DNA of 64,000 bases from Berberis thunbergii (taxonomy: Eukaryota > Streptophyta > Magnoliopsida > Ranunculales > Berberidaceae): the NCBI GenBank assembly GCA_003290165.1, contig QNQO01000557.1, positions 186,001 to 250,000 of the forward strand, read 5' to 3'. Both the position numbers and the translations under genes were made by a program. Positions 44,713 to 57,622 of this stretch are shown in pieces. Below the pieces are notes generated by a model. That model was not told the DNA's origin. It did not search any database and was given only the letters and a program-made list of their open reading frames with translations. The first letter of the stretch is position 1. Each line of letters begins with the position of its first letter.

Positions 44713-47700
44713 GAGCAGAAGGATATGTGTTGTTCTTCATATCCTTCTATGCTTTCCTCTGCAATCCTTGCTCTTCCTCTTCGATCTCACTCGATTTGCT
44801 CTTCATTGCCAAGCCAAACCAAACCAGATTTGACTCCTATGTCGCCTATCTCACTCGATTTACTCTTCATTGTCAAGCCAAACCAAACTAGTTCAAGGGT
44901 TTGTTGACAAGGAGAAGGATCTGTTGTTCTTCATATCCTTCTCAACTTATTCGTTGGCTGATCTACACCTCCAACACAAGCTTTGCTTCTCATCAAAGGT
45001 AAATTATATTTCATTGTATTCTCGTCTTAGATCTCTTCGCATCTAGTGTTTTGTATGTTGATTTGTCTCATGTTTTTTGTAGGAAGTTTGTGTGTGCGTG
45101 TGAACGTTTCAAGCAAAGCGAAACCATGTTTACGACTCTTTCAATTTTCTTCGTAATTTGTGCACTCACTGAGTACTCATTCAGGTACAGATTTCATCAT
45201 CTTCATCTGCCGATCTATCAATTTGGCTTGATGTTGTGTAAAAAAAAAAATTCAATTTTGGGTGGGTGGGGATTTTGAAGATCAGTTGGGATTAGTGGTG
45301 TTTGAATTGAATGGGTTAGTGAATCAGATCAATGAAGTAAAGGGTATGTTCTAGTTTTGAAAATAATATGGGAATAGTATGCTGCATTTTGTTGTTTTGA
45401 GGGTGTGAACACTGGTTTTGTATGTAGATGTATCATTTGTTATGTTATATTAGATTTACCATGTTTACATTCAAAGATGTCTGCTTAGTTGTTAGTTTTG
45501 TTACAGAATTACCATTGTCGCGTTGAAGGATGCCACAGGCATCACTGTGTTGTTGTTTTATTTGTCAGTTCTGTTACAATGTGTGCCATAAGAAAGGTGA
45601 ATATAAGTTTAGCGATACCATAATAGAATTATGCCTGCCATAACTGTCACTACGAATATTTCATGATTTGTTAGACGTACGGGAAGCTTCTCATGGTACT
45701 TCAGGGTCGAGGGTTTAAGGTTCATTACAATTTTACAAAATATGGCATTAACAACTTCAACATATAAATCATTGTGGGAAAAATCACACACACACTTGAT
45801 AAATTTTCAAGAAAACTCCACATTAAGGACCCACACCACACCTCATTTCTTCCATGACTAATATCCTAAGGAATAATATCTCTACTATTGGGATTTGCTT
45901 TATCATCCATTAGAATCATTAGACATCTTAGCACCAAATATGTACTTGTCATTTTTACTTGAAAGTGAGCGAGGTTTTACAATGAAATGTACAATTATTT
46001 AGAAATTTAGGCCGGTTTTTCAATTCGAGTATATATTTCCAGTCTAGCCAAATTTAAACGTCATTTCAGCACAATTAAGGGACGATATCCAGGGAGAGTG
46101 AAAATCGTAAAGGGTTTCCAGAAGGGATGTGTATCCCTTAGGAGATGAGGGGGTTGTTAATTTTTACCCTAATCTTCGCTAGTTATAGGTGCTAGATTTG
46201 GTAATACAATATTTTTCTAGATTCCTTTTAGGTAGACTCATTAGCAGCAGATCCTTCATGATTTTACTCGTTTGTGGAGAAATAAGACAATGAAGGTAAC
46301 TCAGATACTAGATAGCTAGAATACTTATGCTTTCTGCAGTTAGTTTCTTTTCGAGTTATTGTAATAATAGTTAGCCTCATATTGGCAGATTTATCTTAGG
46401 ATTGATGTTTATTTCATAATTGAAACTATAGAGATTTTGAGGTCGTTATAAACCTTCGTTCATGGGATGGAAATGAAAATGTAGCATTCCTATCCTACTA
46501 TTGCAGATAAACTAACTACATTAATCAACCTTAAGCACTACAATTCATGATTATGATACAACATTCACCTAAAACCTCAATCTTTTCAATTCTTTTTATC
46601 CAATCATGCCACTTCTTGCAGAGAACATGCCCCTTTATTCATGTCTATTGTAGATTAAAAAAAAATAGTTTATTATCAATGCTTTGAGATAGATAGAGTG
46701 ACTATACAATACATCTTTGAAATCAGAGGTGTGGGAAGAGTTTTCTGAGTTTTGGATTGGAGTTGGCAGAGAAAAGAGAGCAGAAAACACCCAACTCACA
46801 CATGGCTTTTTAACTTTACTTTTCTATCCCTCCTGCCTCCCCCACCTCTGCAGAGATACCATTGTCTTGTTGGTGATGGCTCCAAACCTTAATTCATTCA
46901 AATATTTCTTCCATTCCCATTTGGACATTAACATTCAGTAGTACAAGCTGTAAAAACTAAAACAAGTCATATTATCTGACATCCAACAATCTATTTAAGA
47001 ATTGGAAGAGAGAAAAAGTTGATCAGGAAGCTTCTGCTGATCTACCTTACCTAATTCATAGTAATAGAAGAAGTCCATTCAAGCCTCATTGTTTATAGTT
47101 TATGGTCTAATTGGATCGTGATGTGAGTGAAATCCCAATAAAAAAATAGTGATATTTATATGTTTAATATTAAGCTAGATTGTGTTGCATGTTCATTTAT
47201 CAGATCATGTCTACTTAATTGGATGTTAGCAAAAATAGAAAAGGTATTTTTACTTGATTGGATGATGTTATATAGTTTCTATTACAGAAGCAATGTTTAT
47301 ATATAATAACTAAGTGTATATTGTGTTTTTTCATGAAAAATACTTGTATGCATGTGTCAGTCTTCCTTTAATTGGAGTTGTTGATTTGGTGATAACTACA
47401 CGGTTGATGACTGTGGATGAGAAAGAAGTTTATTCTGATGACAGTAAGTAAAATATGTAGCCAATCTCCTAACGACGACATCTTTAGAAGCTCTAGCACT
47501 GTTCAGTCAAATTCTGGTACAATTAAGGTCAGTGGTTTATCTCTGTTTGACATAAAATTTTCCATCTTATAATTTTGCATAGATAATATGTAGCAAAGGT
47601 TTAAGTTTATGAAGAATTTTTGTAGGTTGAACTTTGAATTGGAGTTGGTTTACAGCTCAACTGACTGATTCTTTCCAGCTTTAAACACTAACAAGTAATT

Positions 47701-48892
47701 GAATGTGTGAAACTATAAAGATTGTGGATTTGCTTTGCAGGCTACGGGAAGTACTCCTAATCCCAATCCGGGCGCTAAACCGAATAGCTTAGTTTGGGAC
47801 AATTGTGATGGGAATGGTATGTCGAATTGAATTGCTAAATGAAGTATCTATGATGATGTTATGTTAAGGAATCAGTGTACCAAAGTATTTGATAGTGAAT
47901 TTTGATTGTTGCGTGATTGATTGAGGCTGTGATTTCTCCTTTTATTTTGGATTGGAAAAGCACAAGTGAGTAACGATTCATAGACTTATTAATTTCCATT
48001 GAACATCCACGGCTGCTGTGTTATGTTCGCAATGCCAAGGTACAGTGGTAAATTTTGTTGATCATTTCAATGGACAGTTTAAAGCTGGCAATCCATGTTG
48101 GCTTTGCAGGTTATCTCTACTGACTTCTAAGATTATAATCGAACTATGTCTTTTGTTGTTGTGGTTGTTACTCAAAACAGTCAGTTGAGTTTAAAATTAT
48201 GTTCCATTGACTAATAAACTTGAAACTGCAGAAGCATCTGCAATTTTGATTTAATCGCTTGTTAATTAGAAATCGTCACATGGCCCTTGTTGTTACTTCT
48301 CGACATCATTGTATGGTAGTAGCATGTTTATACTTCTGTTCTTGTCCACTGCCATTGTTTGGAATACAATTTTTGTTCACCTGGAAATATATAAATTTCC
48401 TGCTTCCCTTGTCCACTGCCATTGTTTGTACTTCTATTATTCTCAACATCATTGTATGGTAGTAGCTTTCGTTCCTCTTTTCATTTTCCTCTTGATTTCT
48501 CTGTTATTATTGAAGATTTCATTCAACTGATCATTCTTCTCATCATGCCACGAGCCATCACTTTTGAACTGTAAACACAACTATGAAAGCTTTGAAGACT
48601 AGTGTTGGCAAGTGTCGAGTTTTCTGTTATGCATTCTTCTTATTATCTGTATAAAAAACAACGGCCTTCTTTTGAACTGTAAACCCATTTTTCAATCAAC
48701 TAGATAATGTAAAAAAAAAAAACTTATTAAATATAACATTAGTATTAGTATCAAAAACATGTTTATAAAGTCTGTGTATGGGTTGAACTTGTTTACCTTT
48801 CTTAGTTTTGTGACTTATGTTCATTTGGTAATTGATATCTATTAGTATATGTTTCTCATGCTTTTGATAATTGATAGGTTATCTTTGTAGGT

Positions 48893-49843
48893 ATGGCATC
48901 CAAATTACAATGGAGTGATTCGATGGATTTAGTTTTGATTAGAACATTGGTGGATGAGAGTAATACCGGAGGAAAAAAACAGATAATGGGTGGAAGTCAA
49001 GCGCACTAGAGCGCGTGGTGGAAGAAATTAAGAAATCTCACAATATAGTAATTAGCCACAATCATGTCCGGCCGAGGCTGAAGACCTTCAATAAGCAATA
49101 TTTGGCAGTCCGAGAAGTTCACAAGCAAAGTGGGTTTGGATTCGACTATAGTAGCGAACTGCAGACAACGAAGTGTGGGAAGACTATGTTGCGGTAAACT
49201 TTCTTAAGCATGGTTCAATATGGTTCGGTAGGACCTCATGCGAGTTATTTTTTAATGTCATTGAGAATGCCAGTTAGAATTTATTGAGAATGTTAGTTTT
49301 CTAATCTTTATTGAAAACTTTTCTCCAACTATTTTTATTTTGGTGATTGTTCTAATCTTTTTGTTAAATTAGATTATTTTCTCAATTATATTTCTTAACA
49401 TTGTTTAGGCACACAAGGAAACAAAAAAAGTTTGTGGCAAAATCTTTCCATACTATGGCGACCTTACAATCATAATAGGAAATTATCAAGCAACTGGCGA
49501 TCGATGTATAACAAGTCGTGATGATGACAATGTACCCATGGTTGAAGCAAGTGAAAGTGTCCTTACAGACACTGGAGAAAGGGAAGATGTTGCCTCAGGT
49601 TCTACTACATCGTCTCGCAAATGCAAGCGAACATGTGACAACGATGATCCCGAGTTTGCTAAGACCATATCGAGTATATGCAAGGCATTTGAGCAAGCGA
49701 GTGATATGCCTATACGATTGGAAACCTTCCCTTGGCAAGAAGTTGAGAAGGCTGTAAGGGCGGTTCCTGGACTTACCAAACATCAAATTTTAAAAATCAT
49801 GAGAAAGTTCAATGGGAACGTAGAGCTTGGTACTCTCTTTTAG
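48893..49843 (+). pseudogene. Myb/SANT-like DNA-binding protein of the Harbinger element
   Basis: A start at 48893 after a TTTGTAG acceptor gives MASKLQWSDSMDLVLIRTLV, the opening of the plant Myb/SANT-like domain (the family of Harbinger Myb-like proteins and LIMYB-like proteins). An A7 run near 48973 is one base short of what the domain needs, after which the expected GWKSSALERVVEEIKKSHN continues in another frame, then HVRPRLKTFNKQYLAVREVH. A second shift occurs near 49160, before NEVWEDYVAVNFLKHGS. A second exon (after TTGTTTAG, 49409-49843) is open for about 144 codons and ends LTKHQILKIMRKFNGNVELG followed by TLF. Known Harbinger Myb-like proteins bind element ends and recruit the transposase. 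As sequenced the first exon is broken. Confidence 0.7.
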
Positions 49844-50419
49844 GATTGACCGAAAAAACAAGGGAGGGTTGGGTTCTTGCAGAGTTGGAGGATAATTAGT
49901 TTGGAGCAAAAGTAATTGGCTTCGTGTCTTTAATCCTTTTTATGTGTTTTGATTAGTAATCAAAGAGTTAGAAAGTTTGGATTTTGTTTAATTGGTGTTT
50001 GGGAGTATGTGGTTTAGGACTTGTTATGTTTATGCAGTAAACATGATTTCATTTTGAAAATTTTAGTCAAAATATATATTGCTAAATTTTTTTTATTAGA
50101 ATTCTGAATACCAGTATTGAACGTTGATTTCTCATTGAAAGATTTAAGCAGACGTCGAGTTTAAAATGATACTGTAAGGATGTTTTGCAGGAAGCAAAAT
50201 CAAAACCATATTCTAGTTTATATATAAAAGTAGAATTGTGGGATTTTCAAAATTAATTTTTTTTAAAAAAATTCCCATGATTAGTTTTGGGCAACCAAAC
50301 ACTCACAATAGGAATTGGAATCCAATTCCCATGGACAACCAAACATCAAAGTTGGTCAAGTTCATGGCATGGGATTCCAATTCCCACTTTAGGATTCCAT
50401 GCAACCAAACACGCCCTAA

Positions 50420-51772
50420 GAAGAACCCCATACCACAATTCGATCAGATCTGACCTTAATTTGATCAAACCTCAATTTGACGTAATGCGGAGGAGGAAGA
50501 TACAGCAGGGAGGAGGAAGGAGGAAGATGCAGCAGGGTGACGGAGGAGGAAGACGCAGCAGGGAGGAAGAAGACTGAGCAGATCGATAAGAAGATTGATT
50601 TTATTTGAAGAAGAAGACCAATTTCGTGAACTTAACAAAATATTTTAGGAATCTCAATTTTTAAGGAAAGTAATCTAAAAATAGTTTAATATTCTCTTAA
50701 ATTTTTTTCCTATTTTATCTCCATTTTTCTCTCCCTTTTTCATCTTTTTCATCTTCTCTATGTAAATTCTAGAGACACAAAACAAATTCTATAAAAGAAT
50801 GAAATGCATAAACTACAAAATACAAAGAAAAAATCAGTTGCATTGATGTTTTTCTCAAGGCCTTCAATTTGGCAAACTAACCGAGGCCCTCACACGTCTG
50901 GTGTCTGCAGTAGAAGATGTATGTGTCCTATAATGACTTGGACAGCCATACCATTTCTTTCTTCCGCGGGAGGGCAACATGAACTTTGTACGCATTTCTC
51001 TCACCTCGATGCTAATCTGATTTTTTATTTTAATTTCCCTTCTTTAAAATCCAACTTTGCATGTCTCGTATGTAATCAAAATAAATAAATAAAACCCTCA
51101 TTTTAGTCAACAATTAGTAACCTACCGTCGCAACCTTGCAAATATGTCTTTCACTGCATCTTTTAATTGTAATAGATTTATTTTTTACAATAGTTAAAAA
51201 AGTGGTTTACTAATTTTTGTTGAGTCTCAATTGAATGAGATTAACAACATAGGACTTGGTGAGATCGTGATTCTCCATCATTAGATCTAATCAATTGAAG
51301 AGAAAATTCATTATTTTATCTATTAAAAAATACATTGATTTTCAACCTCCACTTTTTTAATTGACTAAATCACTAATGAAAATAATTGGAACCCAATATG
51401 CTAGGACTATTTTCCTGTTTGATCTTCTCTCCCTACACAAGGACTCTATTGAATTTTTTATTTTATTTTCACTAAGACTTTACTTTACAAAAAAACTTGC
51501 AAAATAAGACGATAATGTAAGTTTACAAACTATGTACAAAGTGTTCTCAACTTCACAAAGAATCAACACAACCATTATATCATTTCCTTCAATATTACTA
51601 TCAAGGTATAAGCAAAGTTCTTGGTTGCTCGGATACGAATCAATGGGAGATAGATTTATTTGGTTTTCAACAAGATAATATATAGGCACTACACCAAACA
51701 AGGTTTTCAAAACGTTTAGAATATGTTTCATCGGAGAATAGGAACGAAAGCAGTTCGTGAACTACAGACTTG
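50420..51772. other. Spacer between Harbinger element and viral copies
   Basis: AT-rich DNA. GGAGGAAGATGCAGCAGGG-type short repeats at 50490-50570 may be a low-complexity tract. An 83-codon open stretch on the - strand (51731-51480) has no recognisable content. No gene is called. Confidence 0.5.
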
Positions 51773-52439
51773 TGGCAAAGGTTATCAAAGATAATTCATA
51801 GTTTATATGTAAGTGCTTAAGATAGAGCAATAGTAACAACAACGCCTAATCCCTTATAGCTAATTTAGCTATTAAACATCATGATTGAAAACATGCAATT
51901 TTATTGAAGGAAATTGTAATACAGAATATTGAAATAGACTTGAAAGACTTACAAAATTTTTTAGACTTGAAACTTGAAATACTACAACAACTTTGTATAG
52001 TGATTACAAGCGGATTGGGGATTGTAGAGGTTATCAAAGATGGAAAGATTGGATGTAAAAACTTATTAAAAAACGGATGCCTTGAACTCTTGAGATGTGC
52101 TTGCTTTTATAGCCTTATTTGAGCATTGGATTCCTTGTAAACATCATGATTGTAACTTGGACAAGTGGGTTAGGTATTGATTGAGATGGATTTGGCAAGT
52201 TGTGAAATTATTGAGGTTGAGTGGAATGCTCTTTCGGTGCATTTGGATGGTTGTAGAATTATTGGTGGTTGGATGTTGATATGTGGGTCAGGGTTGGTGA
52301 AATGTCATGATAATGTTTGCGATAACATTTTGGTGGTGGATAATGACTTTGAGAATGGTCTCATTCATTATTGGTGATATAGGTTAAACCATCCGTGTTC
52401 GAGGTTCATGTGGATAAGATGTTGATGGTGATCTTGAAA

Positions 52440-53290
52440 AGATCCCTGTTGTTCCAATCCTTCGAGATACTTGGTAGTTTGGAAAGCTAAGTCCTAATTA
52501 TTGTCTTGGATCAAATGTTGATAGAAAAATGTATTTCCTACCACATAAGGATTGCTTCGGGTACTGCAGATTAGAGTCATGTATCCGTTAGCAAGAACTT
52601 GAATACATTTGTTTTGATTGGCCTGAATATTTAGGTCCATGATTGATTTGGCTCTTTGATCTTCTAAACCAGAATGAGCTTTATAATGATGAGAAAAATC
52701 TGAAATTTGTGTTTTGAAATTTTTGAGAGTTAAAATCTTTTATCCTAGAGATAATAAGATTTTATCATTTTCTTTGATCCATTCGGGCGGAGTGGTAACC
52801 ATCTTGGTTTCAATTTCATCAGTATCTTGATACACCATGTGCGCAAGATTTCTGACAGTGTTCCTGAGAATTGGAGAACACCAGTGAAGGTCCTAATGGG
52901 ATTTTGATAGGATTCTGCCAACGAACCTCATTTCATAGAAATATGCTTTTGCATTTGGATCTGCATTGACATTAAGAGATAAAACATTTTTGCCATAAAA
53001 GTTAGTAAAAATTGTTATATTGGATTCCTCCAATGCTTTGCCATTGATGAGCTCATTAAAATGTAACCAATTATCTTTGGTCCATTTATGAGACATCATC
53101 TTGGTTGATTCAACATAATCTATTGAGCTGTAATCTACATCACTTAGATATATGTTGTTGGGTTGATTATTTAACTGATCAGACCAATTTTGTCCATTAG
53201 GCTTTTGAATTGTTATTGCTATTGGACTAGGCAAAAATGCCTAAGCATGGGCTTTGCTCGAGCTGGCTAATGCATTATTGGTCATAATGG
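52440..53290 (-). pseudogene. Conserved unrecognised 3' ORF, copy A
   Basis: An open stretch of about 113 codons (53234-52893) starts PSPIAITIQKPNGQNW. It includes DVDYSSIDYVESTKMM and FVGRILSKS and continues, with one frame change, through HMVYQDTDEIETKMV toward QRAKSIMDLNIQA. The same protein is seen in copy B. I recognise no domain. It stands where caulimovirids place a downstream ORF (in some genera a translation transactivator), but I see no evidence of that function. Confidence 0.6.
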
Positions 53291-53779
53291 ACTGAGCCTT
53301 GGATTTGCCATATTTGACAGACATTTTTCTTTGGCCTTTGATAATTTTTTGCATAGCCTTTTTAATGACGATTTCATTTGGGATTAATTGTTGGATTTGA
53401 AGGTTGTTCATACATCATCAACAAGATCTTTATCCGATTTGTTTAGAGTATGGTTTGTGTTGAATGATTGTTACCGTTTCATTGAGTTTCAAGACTATAA
53501 ATTTGAAAATTGTTAAATAATGCAAATTTGAAAACCTTGAGAAAAATGGTAATTGAAATTAGTTTTGAAAGTAGTGATTCATGTAAAATGAATCGATTTG
53601 TCCTAGCAAGGCTGGATCATGAATTGATGAGAATTTTGGTAGAACTTCCTTGGTGATTAACCGTTCTTGTAAAATTGTAAGATCTTAGATGTTTGTCGTA
53701 AAAGAAATGGGAAGAACACTTCTCCTAAAATCTTTGCATATATTCCTTTGTTACTTGTTTAGAATGGGTAGATTATTGA

Positions 53780-54060
53780 TAAAAAAAATTTATAGGATAA
53801 TTTCTTATCCTAAATTTTTTATGACAGTGAATTCTTGATTGATGTAAAATGGTTGATGGTAGATTTGAACGTTTGTTAATTTTTAATTGTTGATTGTTGG
53901 TTGTGTAAAGTTTGTCATTTGTTTGTTCAAATTTTTTGAGATGATTAACCTTGGAGAAATACAGTTTAAATCTGCACCAGAATCAACTAATGCAGTGGTA
54001 TTGACTTTGAATTCTTTGTTTATGATTAACGTTATATTGATGTACCATTTGTAGAATTTG
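53780..54060 (-). pseudogene. Retropepsin-like aspartic protease region, copy A
   Basis: TTALVDSGADLNCIS at about 53963-54000 keeps the D-S-G-A catalytic motif of viral and retroelement proteases. The frame around it is interrupted. Normally reverse transcriptase follows in the polyprotein; here it does not. Confidence 0.75.
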
Positions 54061-54640
54061 ACTTGGGAAAATATTTGTAGAAATTTTTTTTCTCTTTTTT
54101 GGTTTATTCTTTTGATACTTCTTTTTCTTTATTAGATGTTTTAGGTTTTTCTTGTTGTTTGAAATTATAAAATATTAATTCTTTTGTTTGTAATTTTTCT
54201 TGTTTTAATTATGATATTTTTGATTTGAGATTGTTAATTTCTTGTGGGATATCTTGTAAGGTTGATGGTTTCTGGGTTTTAAATCTATCAATAATTCCTT
54301 AGAGATTGTAGTAAGGTTTGTCATATATTATTGGTTTTTGTTTGTTTTCCTATTAAGTCTTTGACTTTGATTAAGTAGTCATGTTTTAATTGTGGATTGT
54401 CTATTTTGTCAATAAAATCTTTTTTTTTTTTTTTTTTGAGATTACATGAATGCAAGAAACTTCATTGCAATTGCATGCATTGACTTGATCATTTGAAGAT
54501 GAATCAGATTCTGATGTTTGGATATAGTAAACTTGGGGATTTTCTTGATTTGAATCAGAGTCAGGTTCGATAAGTATTTTTCGAAACATATTTTTTAACT
54601 CATATGATATTTGTAATTTATTGTTTTTTTTTTTGTAATT

Positions 54641-54690
54641 TGCAATCAGCTGCAAAGTTTCCTATTTTGCTACATTTGAAACAAGTTGGT
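54641..54690 (-). pseudogene. CCHC zinc knuckle with His replaced by Asn, copy A
   Basis: The - strand reads CFKCSKIGNFAADC. The three Cys of a CX2CX4HX4C knuckle are in place, but Asn stands where His is needed, so zinc binding would be impaired. Confidence 0.75.
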
Positions 54691-54890
54691 TGATTTCTTT
54701 TTGTTTTAGTGTAGAGTTGTTTGGTTTGTGGTTTTGTGTATGGATGGGTTTTAAAAGGTGTAATTGAATATGTGGGTTTTTTGTTTGTATATTTGTGACT
54801 TGATGCCTTTAACCTTGATGATGGGGCTTTGATTGGTTCAAAACCATATTGTTGACAGAAGTCACATAATTATTTTCTTTTTGTTAAATT

Positions 54891-55480
54891 TTAATGTTTT
54901 AATTGGGCTTTAAGTTTGAGATCATTGCAAATTGTTAATGCTACTTCATTTGTCTTTGCGATTAAGTCTCCAAAAGTAAGATTGTCATATGAAATTGTTC
55001 CATTGAATTGAAGCTTAAGATTGTGTCTAATTGTTTCAGTGAATGTAAGAGGAAGTCCAGCAAAGAGTTTTTCTTTCCAATATAGACTATTGACATCTGG
55101 TCTAAGCATGATCTTAGATAAGAACATGTCTTTATACCATTTGAAATCTTTGAGTGTTGGGCACCAAAGGTTTATTAGGACTTCTTTTGATTTTTCTTGA
55201 AAACGGGTTGGGTCTCCCATGAATAATTTGAGTATAGCAAAATAAGAATTGGAACAGAATCATACATGATTCCTCCAAGTTCATCTTTGATTGGTTGGCT
55301 TAAATGATCTACTTTGATAGCATTGATGATATTGTATTTTTCTTGTTGGGTAAGATAATGATCCCACCATCATTTTAATTGATCGGTAAGCCAACGATGA
55401 TTACTTTTGCTATAGAATTGTCATCTTTGCCTCCGCTTCTATAAGCTGAGGCAAGCATTGTCATCTCTACTGTAGTATCC
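54891..55480 (-). pseudogene. Coat-protein-like region, copy A
   Basis: Discontinuous frames contain a WWDHYLTQQEKYN segment (near 55370), then an open stretch of 109 codons with FKWYKDMFLSKIMLRPD and a GLPLTFTETIRHNLK segment. It sits directly before the CCHC knuckle, as expected for a caulimovirid capsid protein. Confidence 0.6.
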
Positions 55481-56230
55481 ATGATATTTTGTTCACTTTG
55501 TCCATCTATATTCCACTAATAGATTTTTTTAGTGGAATATTCAGATGAAACAGTTTGACCATTTTCTTCAAACTGGAGATCTGGGAAAAAAGGTCTTGGA
55601 TAATAATTTTTTGTGGAGGGTAATGGTGTGTATTTTGATGTTCAAGGGGTTGACCTATTTAATTTTGAAATCAATTGAGGTTGTGAATAAGATTCTTTTT
55701 CAGTATCTGTTAATTGTGATAAAACATTAATATTATTTGGGATTGAGGATGAATCTGTAGGTACATTACCATTGAGTGTTAATTGTTTATTGATTTGTTC
55801 CATAATAAAAGTATGAGATGAGATTGTTCATTTGTCAATTGTTGTTGGTTTAAAATATGAAATTGGTTTTGTAATTGTTTTGTGGATTCTTCTGTATTGG
55901 TGAATTTATCATTGACTACATGTTGGCGTATTGTGTGTAAAAAATTATTTGTATAATTGTTTTGTTTAATGATTTTTTCTAATCCATAAAAAACTTGATT
56001 TGAAGCAATTAGATTTGCATGTTTGATTGGAGATGCTACAACTTCTGCTCCTTGAGTTTTATAATATATTTGTTATAATAGAGGTATTTTTGATTTTGTG
56101 ATTGTATTGTCTTTGAGTTTTCAGGTGTTTGCATTTGTTATGACATTTAAGCCTTTTGTATAATTGTTTTCATACCAGTTAAAGAAGTGGTAATTGACTT
56201 GAAGTTTTTCACAAAATTGGTAAAAAATAG

Positions 56231-56629
56231 TTATCCTAATTGTACTATTTCTTCATGATTTGGATGTTTTTGAAAAAATTGATTTGTTTTATTTTCATTG
56301 TAAGGTTGTTCATACTTTTGTCTGATATAGTCTTTATCTAATTTGAATTTTCTTGTAATCATGTAAATTTGGGACGAGTCTCTTATTTCTAAAGGAGTTC
56401 GAGATTTTTGTTTTGCTTGATGTTCTATGTAAGATTGTTGGTCATCTGTATAAATTGGTTGAGGGATTTGAGGATATTGTGGGTTTTGTCTTAATCTTGT
56501 TAAGTCTATATCTGTGATAGAGTGACTTTTATGTGTTTGAGGTGTTGTCTTATAGGAAGAGGTTGAAGTTCTCCGTGATTGAATGGTTTCTATTGCCAGT
56601 TTGGTTTTTCTAGTAGATGTAGATTGCAA
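56231..56629 (-). pseudogene. Pro/Gln-rich linker ORF, copy A
   Basis: An open stretch of 132 codons with the tract QNPQYPQIPQPIYTDDQQ and basic C-terminal residues. It is conserved in copy B at 62300-62856. It is low-complexity and probably joins the movement- and coat-protein regions. No function is assigned. Confidence 0.55.
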
Positions 56630-56829
56630 TTCAACAGTTCCATCTTAACGAGAGACTATTTGAGATAATTTACTTGATGGAGGAGGCTTAGGTTCTGTTT
56701 GAACCTGCCATGAGCTTGGAAGAACGACTTGATCCCATCGAACAATCTTTGTGAATGACATTTGTTTTGTTTTTATTTGTTTGGAAAATGATTTTGTATC
56801 ATTTTGTGAATGTTTCTTTAGCTTTAGGA

Positions 56830-57250
56830 CTAATTTGAGTTTTTATTTCTTTGTATGTGATACGGTATAATAATGCTAATGGTATTGAACCAGGTAGCAT
56901 ATCATATCTAGAAGTTTGTATACTGAGTGTTAAAGTTTTTAAAATATTTGGATCATGGAGTGATACTGTGAAATTGGGATAGAAATTGAAATAGACTGGT
57001 CCTAATCCTAGGGATGTTTCCGGTATTTCTAGGAGGGAGTATTGAAACTTGTTGTGCCTACATTCTCTGAGACAAATCTGAGCAGAGACATCTAAACATA
57101 TCCTTGTAAGGGGCTTGATTTCTACTTGGATTAATCCGATGTAGACATAATTGAATTATTTTTGTATGCGCTCTTCCAGTTTTTCTGGAGTGAGCAAATG
57201 GATTGGTTATTGAGTTGGTCCTAAAGGTAAGGCATCTTCTATGATTTGTT
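56830..57250 (-). pseudogene. Movement-protein-like region, copy A
   Basis: This is the counterpart of the copy B region at 62880-63380, where the 30K-superfamily pattern is clearer. It is broken by stops. In Caulimoviridae this protein mediates cell-to-cell movement. The assignment rests on the pattern and on its place at the 5' end of the unit. Confidence 0.6.
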
Positions 57251-57622
57251 CAGTTTGTTGGTTAAAAATGGATTTTTGATTAAAAATTAATGGCTTATTG
57301 TAAAATCTTCTTATTTGATTTCAGGGATAAACTATTGTTGTAATTTGTTTTCAATTTCTGAAACTTGACATTCTAAACTATTAATTGGTTATTTGGCCTT
57401 GCTTCTAGAAGATGAACAACAAGTAAACTTAGACAAAAGAGACATATTTTGAATGGCTAAGGGATTCAGCTATTGTTGTTATTCCTGTTCTACTTCAAAT
57501 ACTTAGCATATAAATCATAAATTATACCTGATGTTCTTTGCCTTAAGGATGAAGTATGGATTATCCAAGACTCTAAAGACACTTGAACAACATATTTTCA
57601 AAAGTGAGTAATGGGTTTACCT

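Larger units (their letters stand above)
44374..50419 (+). mobile_element. PIF/Harbinger-type element (6.04 kb) with TAA target duplication
   Basis: The element is 44377-50416. The left end is AGGTGTGTTTGGTTGCA and the right end read inward is GGGCGTGTTTGGTTGCA; both continue into A/T-rich TTCCCA/GGAATC subterminal repeats. The 3-bp duplication TAA (44374-44376 and 50417-50419) is the PIF/Harbinger signature. It carries a Myb/SANT-like gene on the + strand at 48893-49843 with upstream exon-like pieces, for example ATGSTPNPNPGAKPN at about 47740-47815 ending at a GTATGT donor. I found no DDE transposase in the remaining 4 kb on either strand. PIF elements normally carry two genes, a Myb-like protein and the transposase, so this copy seems to depend on another element. 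Confidence 0.8.
51773..57622 (-). mobile_element. Endogenous caulimovirid-like copy A (degraded, no RT)
   Basis: This is the left of two head-to-tail copies, reading from 57622 leftward. Homology to copy B begins sharply at GCAAAGGTTATCAAAG (51773) and ends at 57622. Order on the - strand: 30K-type movement protein region, a Pro/Gln-rich linker, coat-protein-like region, CCHC knuckle, retroviral-type aspartic protease, then an unrecognised 3' ORF. The two copies differ by roughly 7 percent in one 250-bp stretch compared by eye. Stops and shifts occur in every region. The domain set is that of Caulimoviridae; the closest genus is not established. Head-to-tail arrangement is usual for integrated pararetroviral sequences. 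No reverse transcriptase or RNase H region is present. Confidence 0.75.

Noticed and set aside
44444..44907. Two overlapping open + strand frames at the Harbinger left end
   Set aside because: They are produced by short CT-rich repeats in the presumed leader; neither resembles a protein family.
53290..53780. A hidden reverse transcriptase between protease and 3' ORF of copy A
   Set aside because: Only about 0.5 kb is available and no YADD-type box or flanking RT motif is seen; the same holds for 59400-59920 in copy B.
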